The position numbers were made by a program, and so were the translations under genes. DNA of 5,542 bases from Planctomycetota bacterium (GTDB lineage: Bacteria > Planctomycetota > UBA8742 > SKZP01 > JAIOTL01), in contig JAIOTL010000315.1 of NCBI GenBank assembly GCA_021106775.1, positions 1-5,542 on the forward strand, written 5' to 3'. Numbering within the stretch: position 1 is the first letter of the stretch; every line of letters begins with the position of its first letter. The notes below the pieces were generated by a model. That model did not search any database, was not told the origin of the DNA, and saw only the letters and a list, made by a program, of their open reading frames with translations. Positions 1 to 5,149 of this stretch are shown piece by piece.

Positions 1-108
1 GGCTCTTAAAGCTCTCGTTTCACGTTGATGCTTTGTGCTTTGATGACTTCTTAAATACTATAGTCACAGCGACACAGAGAAATACAGAAATTGTAGGTCA
101 GAAATATT

Positions 109-140
109 GACAGGCTAGGAAGCCAGTCCCACCGCTTCCT
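109..140. repeat. Stem-loop region just past the end of the DUF3592-like gene
   Basis: Two mutually exclusive hairpins share bases here. One is GAC-a-GGCT / AGCC-a-GTC (109-116 with 121-128, loop AGGA). The other is a perfect 7-bp pair, AGGAAGC at 117-123 with GCTTCCT at 134-140. The second ends directly against the stop codon of the minus-strand gene. Read on the minus strand neither is followed by a clear U-tract, so a terminator role is possible but weak. The wording around ACAGGCT..AGCC..TCCCACC also resembles dispersed intergenic repeats seen in other bacteria, by memory only. Confidence 0.4.
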
Positions 141-986
141 TTAATTTTCGACAACATCGTATTCGACATTAAGTAGCAAAGGGCTATATGCCTTGATTGT
201 TATGCCTGTACTTGAATAAATCACTGGAATTTCCTGGTCAACATTGACAGATTCGCCGATCTTTGCAGAAACATACGTTTTTTCCTGTAATTCGCCACCA
301 TCAGCTGAGTATACGAAAATAACTCTTATACTCCGATTTGCAGAGTTTTTGCCACTTTTGCCCTTATATTTGCCTGTTTTTGTTTTCTCTACGATTCTTC
401 CTACAGCAAATTTTCCGTTTTCTAAGACCAATCTAATCTTTGAACGCCTGTTAAAGGCTCTTGACAATAAAAATCCACCAGCGATGAAAAATAAAAACGG
501 CAAAATTATGATAAATAAAGGCATCGCTGTTGCTGACATACCCTCTATTTTCGCAATACTCGGTTTGTTTTCGGAATATTCGATTTTTATTTCACTACCG
601 TTGTTGCATTTGGTTCGATATTTTCTTTCTTGGCTACGCTTTGTTACTTTAACAACAGAAACTTTCGATTGAGTATCACTTGTTCTATATTTAACTTCAA
701 TTCCAGGAATATAATGATTGTTAATCCTTTCACCAGTCGAATTTATCCACCTCAAAGGTACCGCACTTGCAGGTTTCCAGTCATCGACCAGATAATCATT
801 CATAATTCCCATACTATAAAATAAAATACAAAGAAAAATACTCATCGGCAAAAAAACAACCCCAATAATTGCACAACTGGGAGCAGCTTTAAAAATTCCG
901 AACTTTCCACGAATCGATCTGGGCATTTCGATGGGAACATTCCAGTTTTCTGCTTTTTCTCTTACTTCCGAATCAAAGTATGACAT
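141..986 (-). CDS. Two-helix membrane protein with DUF3592-like beta domains
   Basis: A 281-residue protein of unknown function. Two hydrophobic helices are visible, at about residues 36-60 and 155-175. Basic stretches before the first (RSIRGKFGIFK) and after the second (RAFNRRSK) predict both ends in the cytoplasm and residues 61-154 outside. The outer segment has the DUF3592-type ending NGSEIKIEYSENKPSIAKIEG, in which a Gly-led strand is followed by a Y-x-x-x-x-P turn. A second, related-looking segment (about 188-268) has GKFAVGRIVEK, then a basic Gly/Lys loop (201-217), VIFVYSADGGE and a final VDQEIPVIYSS strand, and would be cytoplasmic. No catalytic motif is seen. The ATG is chosen because AAGGTG (992-997, minus strand) lies 5 bases upstream. 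Divergent from the pseudokinase gene. Family assignment is by pattern, not search; DUF3592 proteins have no settled function. Confidence 0.75.
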   Translation of the reverse strand: MSYFDSEVREKAENWNVPIEMPRSIRGKFGIFKAAPSCAIIGVVFLPMSIFLCILFYSMGIMNDYLVDDWKPASAVPLRWINSTGERINNHYIPGIEVKYRTSDTQSKVSVVKVTKRSQERKYRTKCNNGSEIKIEYSENKPSIAKIEGMSATAMPLFIIILPFLFFIAGGFLLSRAFNRRSKIRLVLENGKFAVGRIVEKTKTGKYKGKSGKNSANRSIRVIFVYSADGGELQEKTYVSAKIGESVNVDQEIPVIYSSTGITIKAYSPLLLNVEYDVVEN

Positions 987-991
987 TTTGA

Positions 992-997
992 CACCTT
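992..997 (-). promoter_or_regulatory. Ribosome binding site of the DUF3592-like gene
   Basis: Minus-strand AAGGTG with a 5-base spacer to the ATG at 986. It is close to the AAGGAG consensus and supports this start. Confidence 0.6.
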
Positions 998-1032
998 AAA
1001 AAATTAAACTTATTGATTCCAAAGTGGATTAA

Positions 1033-1062
1033 ATTATTGGTCATATTTTCAAATTGACACAA
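1033..1062 (-). promoter_or_regulatory. Weak promoter candidate for the DUF3592-like gene
   Basis: On the minus strand, TTGTGT (1062-1057) and AATAAT (1038-1033) are separated by 18 bases. This would start transcription about 40 bases before the ATG. The -10 matches the sigma-70 consensus at 5 of 6, but the -35 is poor. In such AT-rich DNA the match may be chance. Confidence 0.22.
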
Positions 1063-1082
1063 GATGAAATATTTTCAATAAA
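1054..1082 (+). promoter_or_regulatory. Promoter candidate for the pseudokinase gene
   Basis: A perfect TTGACA (1054-1059), a 17-base spacer, and AATAAA (1077-1082; 4 of 6 to TATAAT). Predicted start is near 1089, leaving a leader of about 125 bases before the ATG at 1215. The -35 overlaps the weak minus-strand candidate for the neighbouring gene, so the two would interfere. The yraN promoter candidate has the same TTGACA-17-xATAAA form. Confidence 0.4.
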
Positions 1083-1114
1083 AATTTCAACAATATGTTA
1101 TCATAGATATTGGT

Positions 1115-1140
1115 TATGAAAATTGATTGTTCCTTTCATA
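1115..1140. repeat. Inverted repeat TATGAAA-N12-TTTCATA, possible operator
   Basis: A perfect 7-bp inverted repeat, TATGAAA (1115-1121) and TTTCATA (1134-1140), with a 12-base spacer. It lies just downstream of the promoter candidate and inside the predicted leader of the pseudokinase transcript. The spacing of about two helical turns between half-site centres (19 bases) is typical of dimeric-regulator sites. No regulator gene is present in the window to match it, so operator status is inference. Confidence 0.3.
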
Positions 1141-1152
1141 GTAATGCGAACA

Positions 1153-1162
1153 CATGATCATG
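1153..1162. repeat. Perfect 10-bp palindrome CATGATCATG
   Basis: A self-complementary 10-mer in the untranslated leader of the pseudokinase gene, about 50 bases before its ATG. It has a GATC core, so it could be a Dam-type methylation site or a small operator. Such a palindrome can also arise by chance. Confidence 0.25.
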
Positions 1163-1203
1163 AGATAATATTTGATTCTGCTGATTTTGATTGTTTTTTC
1201 ATT

Positions 1204-1209
1204 CGAGGG
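1204..1209 (+). promoter_or_regulatory. Ribosome binding site that fixes the pseudokinase start
   Basis: CGAGGG ends 5 bases before the ATG at 1215. The only longer alternative is a TTG at 1191, directly after an in-frame TGA at 1188. It has no purine-rich site in front (the preceding bases are CTGATTTTGA), so the ATG is preferred. Confidence 0.6.
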
Positions 1210-1214
1210 TTTAT

Positions 1215-2837
1215 ATGGAAAGTACGCTTAGGATTTTCTTAACTTTGGTTTATGAAAAAGCGGTTTCTTCTTTCGGATTCGACTTCGAACACCTTGATAT
1301 TCTTCTCGTTCAAAGATTTAAACGTTATTTTCTTAGTCATCGCAAAAGCGAACGTCGGAAATTGCGTGATTCTTCAAAGACCATAACCGATGTTGACAGA
1401 GAAATTTTTATTGCAACTGCAATTAAGCAAATTAAAAAGCTCATCTCGCTTAACCCGCTAAAAGAAATTGCAATCAAACGATACCTTAGCGACCTTATAT
1501 TCATCATGGCTGAATTGGAAGATATAATCGATATTCAGCACATTGAAGATGCGATTAAAGCAAAATTCTCGATTCAAGACAAAATTGCAGCTTTTACTCC
1601 AACCATAAAGGATTACATCATTGTTGATATATTTAACAGAACTGAAAAAGTTTCTGTGTACAAAGCACTCGACCAGAATAATAAAGCGCATTTCATCACA
1701 ACATTCAAAATCAATGAAATTGCAGACAATGAGCAAACGGATTATTTTGAAAAATTCAAACCTCTCGAATTCATTTTCAGCCCATATCTGCTGAAATATC
1801 GTGACAGTGGAATTGTAAAGTCAGACAATCAGCAACATTTCTGGTATGCCTGTGATTACGAACCTTGCTGCACTCTCAGGGACATTATAGAGACCCGAAT
1901 TGCGAATAATAAGCACATTGACGACAACAGACTTATGAATTTCTCACAGGGACTGCTCCGAGGCTTAAACGAGATTCACAAAAACGGCTATTGTCATGCA
2001 AACCTTAATCCTGACAATATCTACGTACATTACAAAAATTATGACATCAAGATGAAAGATTTTTCGCTGTTTGAAGTTATTCGCGAGTTTTCATTTTCGA
2101 AATCGGTTGACCCGAATTATCTTGCTCCCGAGCAACTGAAAAATATAGAAAACACAACTAAATGTGCTGATATTTACGCATTCAGCATAATTCTATTCGA
2201 AATGTTCACAAATGAGTACCCATTTATTAAGGGAGAGAAATCTCGAAATAATGACTTGTACAAGGAAAATATTCCAGTTGAATTGCTGGACTTTTTTAGG
2301 GTTGCCCTAGACAATGACCCGAAGAAGCGTTTTCAAAAGGCTTCGGATGCTTCTAAGGTTTTTAAAGAGCCGGCAAATATGTATCTCAAGCGAATCAAGC
2401 ATGATGAAGACATGCCTATAATTCTTGAGGTTTTCGATAATCAGATTCTGCAAAAATATGCGATTTTTCATCGTGGAGAATTAAGTCAAAAGAGGATCAC
2501 AGAGTTTATCGATTATTGTATGCAGCGCAACATATCGGCGGTGAGCGAGGAAAGACTTCGCGAAATTTTACCTGAAGTTTTCAGCAATTCTGATACTCTT
2601 GATGAGGTTGAACGTAAGCTTGAATTTGAATTGAGTTCTTACAACAATAAATCTGTTGAATTTGATGAGGAAGACCTTGATAAGATGACTCGTCGAATTC
2701 AAAAACTTGCCCCCGATGACGAGCGCAGAAAGAAGATAACCGATAGATTCAAGCAACTTCTTGAGGACGATATCGATATCTTTTTAGGATCTGATGATGA
2801 CAGCAACGATGCACGCACCAACAATCCCGAATCCTGA
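1215..2837 (+). CDS. Protein-kinase-fold protein, probable pseudokinase, with helical flanking domains
   Basis: A 540-residue soluble protein with no signal peptide or membrane helix. Residues 1-125 are helical and charged, and unrecognised. Residues about 131-385 follow the Ser/Thr kinase plan: VYKA strand (148-151), a candidate VAIK lysine K165 in TTFK, a helix-C glutamate at E179 or E185, catalytic-loop position HANLNPDN (261-268), DFS (282-284), APE (304-306), helix-F Asp D319 in DIYAFSIILFEM, and Arg R372 in DPKKRF. Key losses: no glycines in the P-loop (139-147), HRD is HAN (catalytic Asp replaced by N263), the Lys two residues later is N265, and DFG is DFS. N268 and D282, which bind metal, are kept, so nucleotide binding without phosphotransfer is plausible. 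Residues about 400-540 are helical with an acidic tail (DDDSND). It could act as a scaffold or allosteric partner. No partner kinase is in the window. Start at 1215 follows CGAGGG. Confidence 0.85.
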   Translation: MESTLRIFLTLVYEKAVSSFGFDFEHLDILLVQRFKRYFLSHRKSERRKLRDSSKTITDVDREIFIATAIKQIKKLISLNPLKEIAIKRYLSDLIFIMAELEDIIDIQHIEDAIKAKFSIQDKIAAFTPTIKDYIIVDIFNRTEKVSVYKALDQNNKAHFITTFKINEIADNEQTDYFEKFKPLEFIFSPYLLKYRDSGIVKSDNQQHFWYACDYEPCCTLRDIIETRIANNKHIDDNRLMNFSQGLLRGLNEIHKNGYCHANLNPDNIYVHYKNYDIKMKDFSLFEVIREFSFSKSVDPNYLAPEQLKNIENTTKCADIYAFSIILFEMFTNEYPFIKGEKSRNNDLYKENIPVELLDFFRVALDNDPKKRFQKASDASKVFKEPANMYLKRIKHDEDMPIILEVFDNQILQKYAIFHRGELSQKRITEFIDYCMQRNISAVSEERLREILPEVFSNSDTLDEVERKLEFELSSYNNKSVEFDEEDLDKMTRRIQKLAPDDERRKKITDRFKQLLEDDIDIFLGSDDDSNDARTNNPES

Positions 2838-2878
2838 TAATCTCGATGCATCTACCAGTAAATATAATTAACCTTCAT

Positions 2879-2903
2879 GCAGAATACAAAATTGTTGTTC
2901 TGC
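2879..2903 (+). repeat. Short hairpin after the pseudokinase gene
   Basis: GCAGAA (2879-2884) pairs with TTCTGC (2898-2903) across a 13-base loop. No T-tract follows, so it is not an intrinsic terminator. It may protect the mRNA 3' end or be incidental. Confidence 0.25.
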
Positions 2904-2937
2904 GCACAGAATTCCAAGATTTTTGAGATTACACCCA

Positions 2938-2988
2938 GTGTGTCATTGCGAGGAAGACGAAGTCTATCCGAAGCAAGCTCCGCAAATG
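2938..2988 (+). repeat. TGTCATTGCGAGG-type intergenic palindromic element
   Basis: Begins GTGTGTCATTGCGAGG and continues through GACGAAGTC and CCGAAGCAAGCTCC to CGCAAATG. The ends fold together imperfectly: CATTGCG at 2944-2950 pairs with CGCAAATG at 2981-2988 with one bulged A, and GACGAAGTC makes a small inner palindrome. The wording matches the widespread intergenic family usually written GTCATTGCGAGG...CGAAGCAATC (recognised from memory). It sits between two convergent gene ends, the usual place for such elements. Confidence 0.65.
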
Positions 2989-3008
2989 CAATAAATAGGG
3001 CAAAAGGG

Positions 3009-3041
3009 GACGCAAGTAAAAATACATTTACGCGTCTTTTT
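3009..3041 (+). terminator. Intrinsic terminator of the pseudokinase gene, overlapping the lepA stop
   Basis: The stem is GACGC-AA-GTAAA (3009-3020) paired with TTTACGCGTC (3027-3036): ten base pairs with a two-base AA bulge and a 6-base loop, followed by TTTTT (3037-3041). It fits a rho-independent terminator for plus-strand transcription. The TAA stop of lepA (3030-3028, minus strand) is inside the 3' arm. Read in the minus direction the hairpin is followed by CCCCTTTT, so it may also slow or end lepA transcription, less efficiently. Confidence 0.65.
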
Positions 3042-4833
3042 CGATTTTTAAGACTGCCATGAACGCTTTCTGCGGAATCTCGACATTCCCCACCTGCTTC
3101 ATACGCTTTTTACCCTCTTTCTGCTTCTCAAGCAGCTTCCGTTTCCGTGACACATCTCCGCCGTAGCATTTCGCAATTACATCCTTCCGAAGCGCCTTTA
3201 TCGTCTCACGTGCGATAATCTTTCCGCCTATCGCCGCCTGCAACGGAATCTCAAACAAATGCTTCGGAATCTCACGCCGAAGCTTTATCAGCATCCTTCT
3301 CCCCTTCCGCTCAGCATTCTCACGATGCATTATCACTGAAAGCGCGTCAACCGGTACGCCATTCACCAAAATCTGAAGCTTTATCAACTTCGACTCGCGA
3401 TAACCAATCCATTCATAATCCATTGTCCCGTAACCCTTGGTCGCGGATTTCAGCATATCGTAGAAATCATAAATAATCTCAGCAAGCGGGATTTCGTATG
3501 ACAAAATTACCCTTTCCTTGCCAAGATATTCCTGATTCTTATAAATTCCGCGCTTATCCTCACATAAAGTCATGATTGCGCCGATATTCTCACTCGGTAA
3601 AATCATCTGCAGATTCACGAACGGTTCGCGAAATTCCTCTATTCTCGAAGGATCAGGCACATCAGCGGGTGAATACACTGTAATAGTTTTCCCGCCTGTT
3701 AAAACAATTTCATACGTTACATTCGGAGCAGTTTGCACAAGCTCGACTTTGCTCTCACGTTCAAGCCGTTCCTGCACAATTTCCATATGTAACAATCCCA
3801 AAAAACCGCACCTAAAGCCGAATCCCAGAGCATCAGAACTTTCCGGCTCAAACGTGAACGAACTGTCATTGAGAATTAGCTTTTCTAGCCCTTTGCGCAA
3901 AAACTCATAATCTTTGTTGTAGGTTGGATACAAGCCGCAGTAAACCACAGGCAAAGGATTCTTAAAACCCGGAAGCGGTACAATACCCTCTTGTTTATGC
4001 GCTTTTACCGTATCACCAATCTTAATGTCCGACAGATTCTTGATATTCGAGATGAAATATCCAACTTGACCCGCCTGTATTGAAGATTGTTTATCCATCG
4101 AAAACGGCGAGAAAGTTCCAACTTCCGTAACTTCATACGCTGAATTTGATTGCAGCAATTCAATCTTATCTTTCGGCTTGATTGTGCCTTCGATAATCTT
4201 CAGATAGACAATAATTCCGCGATAATCGTCATAGGTTGCATCAAAAATCAATCCTCGCAAAGTTGCCTTAGTATCGCTTTTTGGTGGTGGAATTCTTTCA
4301 ATAATCGCTTGAAGCAATTCTTCAACACCAGCACCTGTTTTCGCTGAAACCTTCAGCATTTCATCGGGAGTATGTCCGAATTGCGACTCGATTTCATCCA
4401 TCACCTGGTCTGTTCGCGCAGATACAAGGTCAACTTTGTTGATAATTGGAATAATTTCGAGGTTGGCGTCAATGGCAAGGTACATGTTCGCAACAGTTTG
4501 TGCCTGTATCCCCTGTGCTGCGTCAACAAGCAAAAGCGCACCTTCGCATGCGTTCAGTGAACGTGAAACTTCGTATGAAAAATCAACATGTCCCGGCGTA
4601 TCAATAAGGTTGAGAATATAGTCCTCACCCTTGTATTTGTAAGGGATTGAGACAGCCCGTGCTTTAATTGTTATGCCACGCTCACGCTCCAAATCCATAT
4701 TGTCCAGAACCTGTTCCTGCATCTTCCTTTTATCGACAACGCCCGTTATTTCTATGATTCTGTCCGCAAGCGTTGATTTTCCATGGTCGATATGAGCGAT
4801 GATGCTGAAATTTCGGATGTTCAGCTTATTCAT
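3028..4833 (-). CDS. lepA: Elongation factor 4 (translational GTPase LepA)
   Basis: A full-length 601-residue ribosome-binding GTPase related to EF-G. It acts on paused or mis-translocated ribosomes and has been linked to 30S assembly and initiation. All GTPase motifs are intact: P-loop AHIDHGKST (13-21), switch I with RERGITIKA (50-58), DTPGH (78-82, with the GTP-activating His82), NKVD (132-135) and SAK (163-165). The LepA hallmarks follow: domain III segment with FGFRCGFLGLLHMEIVQERL, the EF-G-V-like domain around GYGTMDYEWIGYRES, and the LepA-only C-terminal domain with ALRKDVIAKCYGGDVSRKRK and EGKKRMKQVGNVEIPQKAF. The ATG at 4833 is preferred over one 15 codons upstream because it has AGGAAG in front and the usual LepA beginning MNKLNIRNFSIIAHIDHGKS. 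Convergent with the pseudokinase gene, divergent from yraN. No lepB signal peptidase gene, a common partner, is in the window. Confidence 0.97.
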   Translation of the reverse strand: MNKLNIRNFSIIAHIDHGKSTLADRIIEITGVVDKRKMQEQVLDNMDLERERGITIKARAVSIPYKYKGEDYILNLIDTPGHVDFSYEVSRSLNACEGALLLVDAAQGIQAQTVANMYLAIDANLEIIPIINKVDLVSARTDQVMDEIESQFGHTPDEMLKVSAKTGAGVEELLQAIIERIPPPKSDTKATLRGLIFDATYDDYRGIIVYLKIIEGTIKPKDKIELLQSNSAYEVTEVGTFSPFSMDKQSSIQAGQVGYFISNIKNLSDIKIGDTVKAHKQEGIVPLPGFKNPLPVVYCGLYPTYNKDYEFLRKGLEKLILNDSSFTFEPESSDALGFGFRCGFLGLLHMEIVQERLERESKVELVQTAPNVTYEIVLTGGKTITVYSPADVPDPSRIEEFREPFVNLQMILPSENIGAIMTLCEDKRGIYKNQEYLGKERVILSYEIPLAEIIYDFYDMLKSATKGYGTMDYEWIGYRESKLIKLQILVNGVPVDALSVIMHRENAERKGRRMLIKLRREIPKHLFEIPLQAAIGGKIIARETIKALRKDVIAKCYGGDVSRKRKLLEKQKEGKKRMKQVGNVEIPQKAFMAVLKIEKDA

Positions 4834-4837
4834 TAAT

Positions 4838-4843
4838 CTTCCT
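4838..4843 (-). promoter_or_regulatory. Ribosome binding site that fixes the lepA start
   Basis: Minus-strand AGGAAG lies 4 bases before the ATG at 4833. The upstream in-frame ATG at 4878 is preceded by AT-rich sequence (ACAAAATATTTT) with no such site. The 15 extra residues it would add have no counterpart I know of in LepA. Confidence 0.65.
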
Positions 4844-4888
4844 ATTGATTGACCCCGAATTTTCGTAGTTGTAAACATAAAATATTTT

Positions 4889-4926
4889 GTGTGTCATTCC
4901 TGCAAAAACATGCAGGTAAACCTGCT
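4889..4926 (+). repeat. TGTCATTCC-type palindromic element, copy 1
   Basis: GTGTGTCATTCC followed by two competing hairpins: CCTGCA (4899-4904) with TGCAGG (4911-4916), and GCAGGTAAACCTGC (4912-4925), which is self-paired around a TAAA loop. Its first ten bases, GTGTGTCATT, are identical to the start of the element at 2938. It lies about 55 bases upstream of the lepA start, within its likely leader. Confidence 0.5.
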
Positions 4927-4943
4927 TTTACTCACAATATTGA

Positions 4944-4974
4944 CAATAGGACTCAAAAGTTATTTGACCTATTG
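4944..4974. repeat. Inverted repeat CAATAGG-N17-CCTATTG
   Basis: Two perfect 7-bp arms with a 17-base spacer. With flanking bases they extend to 11 bp with one mismatch (TTGACAATAGG at 4940 against CCTATTGACAA at 4968). The right arm runs into the -35 hexamer of the yraN promoter candidate, so an operator role can be imagined but is unproven. Confidence 0.3.
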
Positions 4975-5000
4975 ACAATGTTGTAAACCTAAACCATAAA
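4972..5000 (+). promoter_or_regulatory. Promoter candidate for yraN
   Basis: TTGACA (4972-4977), a 17-base spacer, and CATAAA (4995-5000; 4 of 6 to TATAAT). Transcription would begin near 5007, giving a leader of about 140 bases that contains the palindromic element at 5012-5040. Confidence 0.4.
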
Positions 5001-5011
5001 GGATGGTTCAC

Positions 5012-5040
5012 TGGATTCCCAATCAAGTTGGGAATGACAA
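5012..5040 (-). repeat. TGTCATTCCC-type palindromic element, copy 2, inverted
   Basis: ATTCCCAA (5015-5022) and TTGGGAAT (5028-5035) form a perfect 8-bp stem around a TCAAG loop. Read on the minus strand it is TTGTCATTCCCAACTTGATT..., the widespread form ending GGGAATCCAG. Its TGTCATTCC head (5039-5031) is an exact inverted copy of the head of copy 1 at 4892-4900, so the pair faces inward across about 130 bases. Confidence 0.65.
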
Positions 5041-5079
5041 AAACATTTTTCTGTTCCACTAACGAATTTTGAACGCTAC

Positions 5080-5107
5080 ATTTTACATTGCGGATTTTAA
5101 ATGTCAA
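5080..5107 (-). promoter_or_regulatory. Promoter candidate for lepA
   Basis: On the minus strand, TTGACA (5107-5102), a 16-base spacer, and TAAAAT (5085-5080; 5 of 6 to TATAAT). This is the best sigma-70 match in the region. Transcription would start near 5073, giving a leader of about 240 bases that crosses both palindromic elements and overlaps the yraN promoter candidate. Confidence 0.45.
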
Positions 5108-5149
5108 AATCGACTTGGCTGAATTTTCAACCTTTGCAGAAGAAATATT

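Larger units (their letters stand above)
4834..5149. other. Divergent intergenic region between lepA and yraN
   Basis: 316 bases without a believable gene. It holds two palindromic elements in opposite orientation, a direct repeat of TTGACAAT (4940-4947 and 4972-4979), an inverted repeat CAATAGG/CCTATTG (4944-4950 and 4968-4974), and promoter candidates for both genes. An 81-codon minus-strand open frame crosses it, but it translates the palindromic element and runs into the yraN coding start. Confidence 0.6.

Noticed and set aside
3..107. Plus-strand open frame from the left edge to a TGA at 107, as a possible gene tail
   Set aside because: Only about 34 codons with no recognisable domain ending. 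The stretch also contains low-complexity CACAGAGAAATACAGAA wording typical of noncoding DNA.
244..824. Two plus-strand open frames opposite the DUF3592-like gene
   Set aside because: They are antisense shadows. The minus-strand frame has a good ribosome site, membrane helices and family-like strands; the plus-strand frames have no domain signature.
1191..1214. TTG at 1191 as the start of the pseudokinase gene
   Set aside because: It has no ribosome site. The ATG 24 bases later has CGAGGG at a 5-base spacing.
1215..2837. Toxin-antitoxin, HipA-like or phage-defence kinase
   Set aside because: There is no HipA motif, no small antitoxin partner and no nuclease or other defence gene next to it. 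The divergent membrane protein does not match a known defence module, so no such function is claimed.
2877..3062. 61-codon plus-strand frame after the pseudokinase gene
   Set aside because: It translates the palindromic element and the terminator and runs into the end of lepA. No ribosome site is seen.
4834..4878. Longer LepA with 15 extra N-terminal residues
   Set aside because: The upstream ATG lacks a ribosome site and the extra residues have no known LepA counterpart. The ATG at 4833 has AGGAAG and the canonical beginning.
4889..5040. CRISPR array or transposon ends
   Set aside because: There are only two non-identical palindromes in opposite orientation, with no regular spacers, no transposase gene and no target-site duplication that I could see.
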